A stretch of 32,159 nucleotides of DNA from a virus: the IMG/VR virus record IMGVR_UViG_3300044637_001266, positions 1 to 32,159 of that record, one strand, 5' to 3'. Of this stretch, positions 7,299 through 13,382 are shown piece by piece. Position numbers and translations under genes: made by a program. The notes below the pieces were generated by a model. That model made no database searches. It was given only the letters and a program-made list of their open reading frames with translations, and had not been told where the DNA came from. The stretch's first letter is position 1. Each line of letters begins with the position of its first letter.

Positions 7299-9163
7299 TA
7301 TTAAAAGAAGGCGGCAATGTATTTAAAGATCAGAATGGTCGCATTCTGACTCAACGCATCAATCAAACAGACGTGAATCCCACCTTGGCCTGGTTGGAAA
7401 TGCTGCTGCCGGGCCTGGATCTACAAAACAACAAACTGGGCTCAACTGGGCTAAAACCCACATCCGGTGACTTGGATATAGCAGTGGATGCCAATGTTGT
7501 CAGCAAAGACCAATTGGCTGCAAAACTGACTCAGTGGGCTCAGAGCCATGGTCTCAAACCCGAAGACTATGTGAAACGGTCCGGCATCAGTGTGCATTTT
7601 AAAACGCCCATCAATGGAAGACCCACAATGGGCTATGTGCAAACTGACTTTATGTTTTTGACCAATGTGCCATTCTCCAAGTTTGCGCTGACAGCCGCTG
7701 CTGACAGCAAGTACGGCGGATCTGATCGCAATGTGCTGATCAACAGCATAGCCAAAAGCATGGGTTACAAACTGAATCAAACTTCGGGCATTGCCGACCG
7801 CGCAACCAACAAAATTATCACAGATGATCCTGACAAGATTGCCAAGCTGTTGCTGAACAATCGTGCAACCAAAGAAGATTTGTACAGTGTAGAAACTATT
7901 GTGGCTGCATTGGAACAGGATCCCAAGCGTGATGCCAAGTTGGCAGATGCTAGAGATCACTTTGCTAAAAAAGGTGTGCCTTTTATGGAAAGCGATGAAC
8001 CAGTGTACAAAGAATACACCGAAGTGGATTTTCTTGCACGCCTGCGTGATCGTATTGTGAATCAAGGCATGCAGGTCATTGTGGAAGGTGCAAAGGATGC
8101 CAGAATTGAACACTTAGAAGATCTAGTGTTTGAAAAAGGAACCCGGGGCATTCGTGAAGCAGTGGACATCATGCGACATGCTGCTGAAAATACTAGAGCA
8201 ACTACCACTGTCAAGTGGGATGGAAAGCCCGCCATTATATTTGGACGCAAGCCTGACGGCACATTTGTGCTCACAGACAAAAGCGGATTCAGTGCCAAAG
8301 GCTACGACGGCTTGGCCACATCACCGGAGCATATTCAACAAATAATGGCCCTGCGCAAAGGTGACAGAACTGAACTGGTAGCTATCTATCAAAAGTTATT
8401 TCCTCTGTTACGGGCTGCCACTCCGGAAAACATGCGCGGCTATGTGCAAGGCGATCTGTTGTACACCAACACTCCGCCCGAAGTTGCTGGCGCATTTGTG
8501 TTCCAACCAAACTTTGTTGAATACAAGATACCTGCTGGTAGTCAGCTGGGGCAGCGTATTGCTGCCAGCGAAGTGGGTGTTGCAATTCACACCAGATACA
8601 AAGATCCTGACAGTTCGCCTACTGCAATTAAAAACATCGCACTGGATCCTGTTCCAGGATTGTTGTTGATTGAACCCAGTGTCAAAGACATTCAAAATAT
8701 CGAACTCAATACTCAGTTGGTCAAGCAACTGAGTCAAATCATTTCTGTTCACGGCAAAGACATTGATGGATTGTTCAATCCTGCGGACCTTCGTTCAGCT
8801 GGTATCACTGACTTACCACAGTTATGCAAACGCTATATCAATTCTAGAATTACCAGCAACTACGACAACCTGCTGAATGGCTTTGGTGACTGGTTGCAGG
8901 CCAATGTGACACCACGCAAATTCAACAACATTGTGGAATATTTACAAAGCCCGCGATCCAACACCGACGGCATTACCGCAGCATTCGCAGCGTTCATGTT
9001 GTTGCACGATATCAAAACTGACATGTTGACACAGTTGGATCGTCAGCAGCCAGGCCAGGAAGGCTGGGTACTAGCAACACCAGCAGGCCGCGCCAAACTG
9101 GTGAATAGATTTGGATTCAGTGCTGGAAACCGTGCTCTAAACAACCCAGAACAAGCAGCCTAA
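7295..9163 (+). CDS. Two-domain protein: Pol-beta-like nucleotidyltransferase plus ligase-like KxDG domain (DUF6267-like)
   Basis: A 622-residue protein, overlapping the previous gene by 4 bases (ATGA). The N-terminal ~200 residues show the Pol-beta superfamily nucleotidyltransferase signature: G49-S50 followed by D59-L-D61 ([16 protein letters not shown]), with a likely third carboxylate D118 in [10 protein letters not shown] second domain from ~265 has [12 protein letters not shown], where K307-x-D309-G310 matches motif I of covalent nucleotidyltransferases (DNA/RNA ligases and capping enzymes). FVLTDKSGF and YVQGDLLY (383-390) would be later strands, the latter resembling motif III. Similar KWDGxPAIIFG proteins in T4-type cyanophages are, as I recall, annotated DUF6267 without known activity. 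The C-terminal ~170 residues are helical. Position in the late module suggests a virion-associated or packaged enzyme. Catalytic activity is inferred from motifs only. Confidence 0.82.
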   Translation: MILKEGGNVFKDQNGRILTQRINQTDVNPTLAWLEMLLPGLDLQNNKLGSTGLKPTSGDLDIAVDANVVSKDQLAAKLTQWAQSHGLKPEDYVKRSGISVHFKTPINGRPTMGYVQTDFMFLTNVPFSKFALTAAADSKYGGSDRNVLINSIAKSMGYKLNQTSGIADRATNKIITDDPDKIAKLLLNNRATKEDLYSVETIVAALEQDPKRDAKLADARDHFAKKGVPFMESDEPVYKEYTEVDFLARLRDRIVNQGMQVIVEGAKDARIEHLEDLVFEKGTRGIREAVDIMRHAAENTRATTTVKWDGKPAIIFGRKPDGTFVLTDKSGFSAKGYDGLATSPEHIQQIMALRKGDRTELVAIYQKLFPLLRAATPENMRGYVQGDLLYTNTPPEVAGAFVFQPNFVEYKIPAGSQLGQRIAASEVGVAIHTRYKDPDSSPTAIKNIALDPVPGLLLIEPSVKDIQNIELNTQLVKQLSQIISVHGKDIDGLFNPADLRSAGITDLPQLCKRYINSRITSNYDNLLNGFGDWLQANVTPRKFNNIVEYLQSPRSNTDGITAAFAAFMLLHDIKTDMLTQLDRQQPGQEGWVLATPAGRAKLVNRFGFSAGNRALNNPEQAA

Positions 9164-9184
9164 CCGGTAATTTTTCTCCAAATA

Positions 9185-9196
9185 CATAAATAAAAG
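9185..9196 (+). promoter_or_regulatory. T4-type late promoter box
   Basis: CATAAATAAAAG lies in the 71-base gap before the small virion-type gene at 9235 and matches seven of eight bases of TATAAATA. It gives a leader of roughly 35 bases with a strong TTTAGGAGATTT ribosome-binding site at about 9220-9231, an arrangement that fits an abundant late product. Confidence 0.65.
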
Positions 9197-9234
9197 TAGG
9201 TCAACCAAGACCACATACTTTAGGAGATTTTAAA

Positions 9235-9612
9235 ATGGCAAATATCACAACAGCAACGAACGGCACATACCAACCAGTATCCAACATGGACTCTGGAACA
9301 GTAGCATCTTCACCAGGTGCTGGTTATCCAACACCGTTAAACAGCGCAACCAGTGCTGTCACAGTTAACTTGGCTGGTCCAAAGTTAGACTTCTTCACAA
9401 TCACTTTGGCAAGTTTGGCCACTAGTGGCGCAGTTTTGAATGCATGTATGCTTGCCATTCAAACCAAGGCCACTATTGCCATGTACGAAGTCACTGACGC
9501 TGGTACAGATACACTGGCTATTGCTGTGTATCCCACAGGCGCTTGGACCACTGCTACACTAGACACTGCCACTGGCGGTAGTACAGCAGCCACTGCAACA
9601 TTCACAAACTAA
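9235..9612 (+). CDS. Small Ala/Thr-rich probable virion protein
   Basis: A 125-residue protein, rich in Ala, Thr, Gly and Val, with alternating beta-strand segments (AVTVNLAGPKLDFFTITLA, ATIAMYEVTDAG, TLAIAVYPTGAW). There is no cleavable signal peptide and only one cysteine. It forms its own transcription unit: late promoter at 9185, the best ribosome-binding site of the window, and a strong terminator directly after the stop. This is typical of a highly expressed structural product such as a decoration or minor capsid/tail component. Neutral to acidic composition with few charged residues also fits a shell or surface protein. I cannot name a family. Confidence 0.82.
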   Translation: MANITTATNGTYQPVSNMDSGTVASSPGAGYPTPLNSATSAVTVNLAGPKLDFFTITLASLATSGAVLNACMLAIQTKATIAMYEVTDAGTDTLAIAVYPTGAWTTATLDTATGGSTAATATFTN

Positions 9613-9631
9613 GCAATTAGTTTTTGATACA

Positions 9632-9664
9632 AAAACCCTGGATTAAAACCCAGGGTTTTCTTTT
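9632..9664 (+). terminator. Rho-independent terminator
   Basis: A perfect 10-base stem, AAAACCCTGG (9632-9641) pairing with CCAGGGTTTT (9650-9659), encloses an 8-base loop and runs into TTTTCTTTT. It lies 20 bases after the stop of the small virion-type gene and isolates that gene's transcript. Confidence 0.92.
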
Positions 9665-9667
9665 GGC

Positions 9668-9676
9668 GTTAAATAC
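9668..9676 (+). promoter_or_regulatory. T4-type late promoter box, near-leaderless
   Basis: GTTAAATAC sits directly after the terminator, with only 7 bases between the last A of TTAAATA and the ATG at 9683. Transcription would start at or next to the start codon, and no Shine-Dalgarno sequence is present. Confidence 0.55.
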
Positions 9677-9682
9677 TTCATT

Positions 9683-9937
9683 ATGATGGTGAGCAAGATT
9701 ACCGAAGTGACGATATTTGAAAGTCCAGATGGCGGCCGGACAGTGTATGCACGTCACCCAGGCGCACAGAATCGGTCACTGCATTATCAAGATCCCAAAC
9801 TAAAACAAGAACTAGATGAATTAGAACACAAGCGCCGCTGGGCAGAAATATTTGAATCCCGGCACAACAATGTAGCACTCAATGAACTGTGCAGTAAAGT
9901 TGAAGTGCTGTATGAATTGAGTAAAAAGAACAAATGA
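9683..9937 (+). CDS. Small uncharacterised charged protein
   Basis: An 84-residue protein. The N-terminal half is strand-rich (KITEVTIFESPDGGRTVYARH), and the C-terminal half is a long charged helix (KLKQELDELEHKRRWAEIFESR, then LNELCSKVEVLYELSKK) able to form a coiled coil. Two adjacent ATGs (9683 and 9686) are possible starts. The ribosome-binding site is weak or absent, and a late box lies immediately upstream. It overlaps the next gene by 4 bases. No enzymatic motif is visible. Location among late genes suggests a structural or assembly role. Confidence 0.75.
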   Translation: MMVSKITEVTIFESPDGGRTVYARHPGAQNRSLHYQDPKLKQELDELEHKRRWAEIFESRHNNVALNELCSKVEVLYELSKKNK

Positions 9938-10374
9938 AATATGCAGTACAAACTTTCTTTGACATAACAGCCACTGGAATTACAGGACATTTTAAACCGT
10001 CAAGGATTCCGTTTCGCGACAATGCAGGAAATATGATAACCGATGCAGAATCCTGGAATCGTGCTAGAAATCAACAACGCAACTGGGAAACCGTAACACA
10101 GATTCTTGGACTAAGAACTCAGCTGTTCCGCCTGCAAGATCCCATAGTAGACACATCACGCAGTGCATGGATGTTTGAATTCGAAACAGAATCTGACAAC
10201 ATATACGGCAATGATGTTGATCCCACCAGCATATTGAGAGCCGATGCGGATGGTGTGCCCATGCTGACCGGACTGGATAACAAGCACGAATTGGCATCGA
10301 CCATTGTCACTCAGGGCCCGGCTCAGAATATTTGGTTTGTTCCGGTCTCCATAAATAGATCAACGGAGACTTAA
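9934..10374 (+). CDS. Uncharacterised late protein, probable structural or neck/tail component
   Basis: A 146-residue soluble protein starting in an ATGA overlap. The body is strands and turns: a YAVQTFFDITATGITGHF strand pair, a helix at WNRARNQQRNWETVTQILGL, then MFEFETESDNIYG. The W-N-R-x-R-N-Q-Q-R-N-W segment followed by a LRTQ helix looks familiar from proteins of aquatic T4-type phages, but I know of no assigned function. Acidic segments and lack of cysteines fit a virion protein. Its 3' end contains the late promoter box for the next gene (10350-10358), so transcription can start afresh there. Confidence 0.72.
   Translation: MKYAVQTFFDITATGITGHFKPSRIPFRDNAGNMITDAESWNRARNQQRNWETVTQILGLRTQLFRLQDPIVDTSRSAWMFEFETESDNIYGNDVDPTSILRADADGVPMLTGLDNKHELASTIVTQGPAQNIWFVPVSINRSTET
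10350..10361 (+). promoter_or_regulatory. T4-type late promoter box inside the end of the upstream gene
   Basis: CATAAATAGATC overlaps the last codons of the 9934-10374 gene. It is followed by a CGGAGAC ribosome-binding site (10364-10370) and the ATG at 10375. Seven of the eight consensus late bases match. Confidence 0.6.
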
Positions 10375-10638
10375 ATGGTTGATACTACCAATATTGAAAA
10401 GAAAAGTTTAGAAGCACATGTGGAACTGTGTGCTGAACGCTACAGTGCGTTGGAATCAAGATTGGATAATGTAGATTCTAAAATTTCTCAGCTTGAAAAA
10501 ATCATTTGTGAAGTGCGCGACATGGTACAGTCCATGGCCGAAAAACGCAATGATCAATTGATCAACTGGGGCATAGGTACCATTGGTACACTAGTTGCTG
10601 TGGTTGGGTACCTTATTACACAATACGTTCTTAAATGA
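10375..10638 (+). CDS. XhlA-like coiled-coil protein with C-terminal membrane anchor
   Basis: An 87-residue protein. Residues ~8-58 form a heptad-type coiled coil (SALESRLDNVDSKISQLEKIICEVRDMV), and residues ~64-85 form a single hydrophobic helix (WGIGTIGTLVAVVGYLITQYV) ending in a lysine. This architecture matches the haemolysin XhlA-type accessory proteins seen in phage lysis cassettes, where they act at the membrane with holins. It has its own late promoter box and a good ribosome-binding site. It overlaps the next gene by 4 bases. No endolysin gene is next to it, so a lysis role is only a candidate, and it could instead be a membrane-anchored virion assembly factor. Confidence 0.78.
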   Translation: MVDTTNIEKKSLEAHVELCAERYSALESRLDNVDSKISQLEKIICEVRDMVQSMAEKRNDQLINWGIGTIGTLVAVVGYLITQYVLK

Positions 10639-11132
10639 CCCTAGACACACAATTTGAACGCCTGTTTAAAACTGAGTTTGCGGCGCTACAGTCCAACAGT
10701 CTTTGGAAAAATGATGCTGGAGAATACCAAGTATTTGGGCGTTATCGCATTGTGAAAGAATCAGCAGGCTACAGAGTATACTGTTCTCTAACTGAAGTTG
10801 GGCTTTTTCACAGCACAAGAGCAGCACTGAGCTGGTGTATTGCCGACAAGTTTGCGCGGTATAACACAGCCAGGGATATACTACAGCTGGACAATAATTT
10901 ACATTTTTTAACAGTGGATATCAACACCAGAGCTGCCCTGGGTGATCGTGCAAAAACTGCTGATCAGCATGAAATTATACTGACCAAGCTGGAAAGTAAA
11001 ATTATACAGAAAAAAGAGATAGAAAATAGGTTAGACATTTGTGTCAACTGGGCTAAATATTATCAACAACAAGGATTCGACAATGAAACTGCAAGACCTG
11101 GCCGTGCTGCCACAAACAAAACAAATCGCTAA
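10635..11132 (+). CDS. Uncharacterised late protein
   Basis: A 165-residue protein of unknown function starting in an ATGA overlap. The N-terminal ~60 residues fold as helix plus beta hairpin (YQVFGRYRIVKESAGYRVYCSL). The middle is helical (ALSWCIADKFARYNTARDILQL), and the C-terminal ~50 residues form a charged coiled-coil-like helix (ILTKLESKIIQKKEIENRLD). The last 50 bases overlap the start of the next gene in another frame, unusually deep for this window. This makes the RGRAATNKTNR-type tail a possible late addition. The late promoter box for the next gene lies within its 3' end. No motif indicates an enzyme. Confidence 0.7.
   Translation: MTLDTQFERLFKTEFAALQSNSLWKNDAGEYQVFGRYRIVKESAGYRVYCSLTEVGLFHSTRAALSWCIADKFARYNTARDILQLDNNLHFLTVDINTRAALGDRAKTADQHEIILTKLESKIIQKKEIENRLDICVNWAKYYQQQGFDNETARPGRAATNKTNR
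11052..11060 (+). promoter_or_regulatory. T4-type late promoter box within the upstream gene
   Basis: GCTAAATAT is 22 bases before ATG 11083 and is followed by an AAGGA ribosome-binding site at 11071-11075. It supports 11083, not the upstream in-frame GTG at 11041, as the true start. Confidence 0.5.
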
Positions 11133-11952
11133 AGTATTCGAAAGTTACTTTGGTAATACCATTACCTTTGAATCAATTTCCAAGCGCCATGCACATGCCA
11201 TGTTGGGCCGAGTACGCAGCTTGATAAGCGAGCACCGTGCCACCACTTCCTATCATGGCAGTGAAAAAAGCCCAGCCTACTTAAAGTTGGTAATGATGGA
11301 ACAAGTGCTGACCAAGAAACTTCGTGAAGAATTTCCAAGCACTGATGGCACTGCTGCGGTTGATCCAGCCAAGACCAAACAGGCCCTGGCCAAAATTCAA
11401 GATCCCAAACTCAAAGCTGCCATGACCAAAAGCGCAGCCGGACAGACACTTTCACCAGACGAACAAAAACTTGTGCAAGGTGCAGCACTGCAAGCAGTGG
11501 CCGCAGAAAGCCGTCGTAGAACTGGTCGCCGTTTGAGTGAAAGCGAAGTGCAACAAGCTCAGGTTATCCTGGCCAGTCAAGACATGGTTGACCAAGTACA
11601 GAAGATGATTGAACAGGTCACTTCGTTACAATTTAAAGATTTGCCTGCGTTGGTAGATCAGATTCGCAATGAAATTGGCTACGAGCAAGCAACAAAATTC
11701 AATGCCGACGCAACTGCTGCACTGGGCGGCATGGTTCAAAACTTGCAGGGCTCCAAAACACAATTGGAAGCTGCAATGGGCACAGTCACTGGTCAAGCTC
11801 CAGTAATACCCGGCGGCGATGTAGCTGCTGAATTACCAGTTGATCCAATGGCTGATCCAATGGCTGCTGCGCCAGCAGATGATTTAGACATCGATGTTGA
11901 TGCAGACATTGAAGAACCAGTTTCGGCTGGTCTAGGTCGCGATCGCAGATAA
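11083..11952 (+). CDS. Scaffold-like late protein with acidic C-terminus (possible prohead core protein)
   Basis: A 289-residue, mostly helical protein. ATG 11083 is chosen because it follows an AAGGA site and a late promoter box; a GTG 42 bases earlier is in frame. Residues 30-75 are basic helices (ISKRHAHAMLGRVRSLISEHR). Residues 80-150 are Ala/Lys-rich. The ~140-220 region forms long helices with heptads (EVQQAQVILASQDMVDQVQK, then LPALVDQIRNEIGYEQATKF). The last ~45 residues are strongly acidic (DDLDIDVDADIEEP) and end in GRDRR. Basic front, coiled-coil middle and acidic tail are the properties of capsid scaffolds or core proteins. The AQDMVDxVQ segment is reminiscent of structural proteins of other aquatic T4-type phages. 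The function is inferred from composition and context. Confidence 0.8.
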   Translation: MKLQDLAVLPQTKQIAKVFESYFGNTITFESISKRHAHAMLGRVRSLISEHRATTSYHGSEKSPAYLKLVMMEQVLTKKLREEFPSTDGTAAVDPAKTKQALAKIQDPKLKAAMTKSAAGQTLSPDEQKLVQGAALQAVAAESRRRTGRRLSESEVQQAQVILASQDMVDQVQKMIEQVTSLQFKDLPALVDQIRNEIGYEQATKFNADATAALGGMVQNLQGSKTQLEAAMGTVTGQAPVIPGGDVAAELPVDPMADPMAAAPADDLDIDVDADIEEPVSAGLGRDRR

Positions 11953-12293
11953 TGCGTTTACGAGAGTTCGCTGAAGATCAAGCTGATGGTCAAAAACTTG
12001 CGGCATTGGCCACCTTTCTCAGCGACCGAGCCAATGACGAAGCAGCAGCAAAACAAATTAGCAAAAAAACATTCATCGAACTTGCCCGCTCTGTGGGTGT
12101 CAATGTAAACGACACCAATCTCAATGACATGGTTGCTGCTGAACCACTCAGCAACATCCTCAACCCAATTGATACTGGTTCAGACATAATCAGTTTCAAA
12201 GGCGACACAGAAGCTGCCACCGGCATGAGTGTTGATCAAGCTCAAGAAGTGGTCAACAGCAATGCCAAGTCGGCAATGAAACGCCGTCAGTAA
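11952..12293 (+). CDS. Small uncharacterised late protein
   Basis: A 113-residue soluble protein whose ATG shares one base with the previous stop (TAATG). The N-terminal ~55 residues are helical (KLAALATFLSDRANDEAAAKQ). A conserved-looking DTNLNDMV helix and PLSNILNPID turn follow, then a strand SDIISFKGD and a C-terminal helix ending in a basic tail (SAMKRRQ). It starts with MRLREFAED, similar to the first residues of three other proteins here. Coupling with the scaffold-like gene suggests shared assembly. Nothing in the sequence points to an enzyme. The transcription unit ends here or runs on into the cold-shock leader. Confidence 0.75.
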   Translation: MRLREFAEDQADGQKLAALATFLSDRANDEAAAKQISKKTFIELARSVGVNVNDTNLNDMVAAEPLSNILNPIDTGSDIISFKGDTEAATGMSVDQAQEVVNSNAKSAMKRRQ

Positions 12294-12325
12294 CACACTC
12301 AAAATCGCAGTATACTCAAAAGACT

Positions 12326-12334
12326 AGTAAATAC
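12326..12334 (+). promoter_or_regulatory. T4-type late promoter box of the cold-shock gene
   Basis: AGTAAATAC (TAAATA at 12328-12333) stands in a 125-base gap. It would give an untranslated leader of about 80 bases before the cold-shock ATG at 12419, the longest leader in the window. Confidence 0.5.
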
Positions 12335-12380
12335 ACTGAGAGTGTAGTATACTATACGCATAGCTATTATTACGATAGCT
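12332..12380 (+). promoter_or_regulatory. Structured 5' leader of the cold-shock gene
   Basis: Two perfect short hairpins lie between the late box and the ribosome-binding site: TACACT-GAG-AGTGTA (12332-12346) and AGCTAT with a 7-base loop pairing with ATAGCT (12362-12380). A palindrome AGTATACT (12346-12353) lies between them. The CAGGAAA ribosome-binding site (12405-12411) is in an unpaired AT-rich stretch. Long structured leaders are known for cspA-type mRNAs; whether this one is a thermosensor is not shown. Confidence 0.4.
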
Positions 12381-12418
12381 GTAAATTCAACAATTTAATA
12401 CAACAGGAAATTTTTTAA

Positions 12419-12622
12419 ATGGCATCAGGTAAAGTAAAATGGTTTAATGAAACCAAAGGTTTTGGGTTTATTACTCCAGACGCAGGCGGAGAAGAACTGT
12501 TCGCACACTACACAGCAATTCAAACAGATGGATTCAAGGTCCTCAAAGAAAATCAGCGTGTATCTTACGATGTAGTTCAAGGACAAAAAGGCCTGCAAGC
12601 ATCTAACATTGTGCCACAGTAA
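12419..12622 (+). CDS. Cold-shock protein, CspA family
   Basis: A 67-residue single cold-shock domain, the usual length of bacterial Csp. The RNA-binding motif RNP1 is intact as KGFGFI (13-18), and RNP2 appears as LFAHY (27-31), where typical proteins have VFVHF. The start [14 protein letters not shown] is canonical. Such proteins bind single-stranded RNA/DNA and melt mRNA structure in the cytoplasm. A good ribosome-binding site precedes the ATG, and an independent terminator follows the stop, so the gene is monocistronic. The long AT-rich structured leader resembles host csp genes. It may keep late phage mRNA translatable or replace host Csp. Replacement of the RNP2 valine by alanine may mildly change binding. 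Confidence 0.96.
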   Translation: MASGKVKWFNETKGFGFITPDAGGEELFAHYTAIQTDGFKVLKENQRVSYDVVQGQKGLQASNIVPQ

Positions 12623-12630
12623 ATCGCAAC

Positions 12631-12654
12631 AGGCCGGGTTACTCCGGCTTTTTT
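12631..12654 (+). terminator. Rho-independent terminator of the cold-shock gene
   Basis: GCCGG (12633-12637) pairs with CCGGC (12644-12648) around the 6-base loop GTTACT. The stem can be extended by an A-T and a G-T pair, and it runs into TTTTTT. It begins 9 bases after the stop codon. Confidence 0.9.
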
Positions 12655-12661
12655 ATCAAAT

Positions 12662-12667
12662 TATAAA
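12662..12667 (+). promoter_or_regulatory. Possible promoter of the iscU-iscA-radical SAM unit
   Basis: TATAAA, continuing as TATAAAAC, lies between the cold-shock terminator and the iscU ATG, 11 bases before it. It is either a degenerate late box or a -10 element; no convincing -35 is visible because that position is occupied by the terminator's T-run. The operon must have a start here unless the terminator leaks. Confidence 0.3.
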
Positions 12668-12678
12668 ACAATCAACAT

Positions 12679-13062
12679 ATGGCCTATTCAGAAAAAGTAG
12701 TTGATCATTATGAGAACCCAAGAAATGTAGGCAGCTTTGCCAAAGAAGATGGTGATGTCGGCACAGGCATGGTCGGGGCTCCGGCCTGCGGCGATGTGAT
12801 GAAGCTGCAAATCAAAGTCACCGACGGAGTAATCACAGATGCAAGATTTAAAACATACGGTTGCGGCAGCGCGATTGCGTCAAGTTCGCTTGTTACTGAA
12901 TGGGTCAAAGGACTCACCCTTGAGCAGGCGGAAACGATCAAAAATAGCGAAATTGCTACTGAGCTTGCCCTTCCCCCTGTTAAAATTCATTGTTCAATAC
13001 TTGCAGAAGATGCCATCAAAGCGGCGGTAGCTGACTATAGAATCAAGCATCCAGCGCAATGA
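12679..13062 (+). CDS. iscU: IscU-type Fe-S cluster scaffold protein
   Basis: A 127-residue protein of essentially the same length as bacterial IscU. It builds [2Fe-2S] clusters from iron and IscS-derived sulfur and hands them on. All hallmark positions are present: C37 and D39 in GAPACGD, C62 in YGCGSAIASSS, H104-C105 in HCSILAED, and the LPPVK motif (98-102) recognised by the HscA chaperone in host systems. It should therefore be active and able to work with host IscS/HscBA, since no such genes are seen here. The start has no recognisable Shine-Dalgarno. It overlaps iscA by 4 bases (ATGA) and begins a three-gene unit with a radical SAM gene. Intact IscU is far less usual in phages than A-type carriers. 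Confidence 0.96.
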   Translation: MAYSEKVVDHYENPRNVGSFAKEDGDVGTGMVGAPACGDVMKLQIKVTDGVITDARFKTYGCGSAIASSSLVTEWVKGLTLEQAETIKNSEIATELALPPVKIHCSILAEDAIKAAVADYRIKHPAQ

Positions 13063-13382
13063 TCGAAGTCACTGACACTGCTGCTAAAAAAATTAAAAAA
13101 AGTTTAGCCGCTCGCGGTCGCGGTGAAGGCATCCAAATTGGTGTACGAACCACTGGTTGTTCGGGACTTGCTTATGTGTTAGAATATGTAGACAATCCCA
13201 ATTTGCATTGTGTACGACATTACGATTCAAATGGTGTACGGGTGTTCATTGATCCCAAACACCTGCCGTACTTGGATGGCATGATAGTAGATTTCAAAAG
13301 GAACGGCCTCAACGAAGGTTTTGAGTTTATCAACAAAAACGAGCGCGACCGCTGCGGTTGCGGAGAATCATTCAGAGTTTAG
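13059..13382 (+). CDS. iscA: IscA-type (A-type) Fe-S cluster carrier
   Basis: A 107-residue A-type carrier of the HesB/IscA family, the same length as E. coli IscA. It receives clusters from scaffold proteins and delivers them to [4Fe-4S] apo-enzymes. The three cluster-ligand cysteines are C34 (TTGCSGLAY) and C99/C101 (CGCGESF), with normal spacing. The start overlaps iscU (ATGA), and the stop TAG is followed immediately, with no gap, by the ATG of the B12-type radical SAM gene. This tight order suggests delivery of clusters to that enzyme. A-type carriers recur in aquatic T4-type phages, but coupling with IscU and a client enzyme in one operon is notable. IscA is preferred over ErpA because of the direct iscU linkage, although sequence alone hardly separates them. 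Confidence 0.94.
   Translation: MIEVTDTAAKKIKKSLAARGRGEGIQIGVRTTGCSGLAYVLEYVDNPNLHCVRHYDSNGVRVFIDPKHLPYLDGMIVDFKRNGLNEGFEFINKNERDRCGCGESFRV

Noticed and set aside
7451-8113. 220-residue open frame on the reverse strand
   Set aside because: It is antisense to the nucleotidyltransferase-type gene, whose motifs are convincing; the reverse product has shadow-like composition (many Cys, His and Phe).
12294-12418. tRNA or small RNA gene in the longest non-coding gap
   Set aside because: The hairpins are too short and do not make a cloverleaf, and no CCA end or independent promoter is seen. The region is better explained as a mRNA leader.
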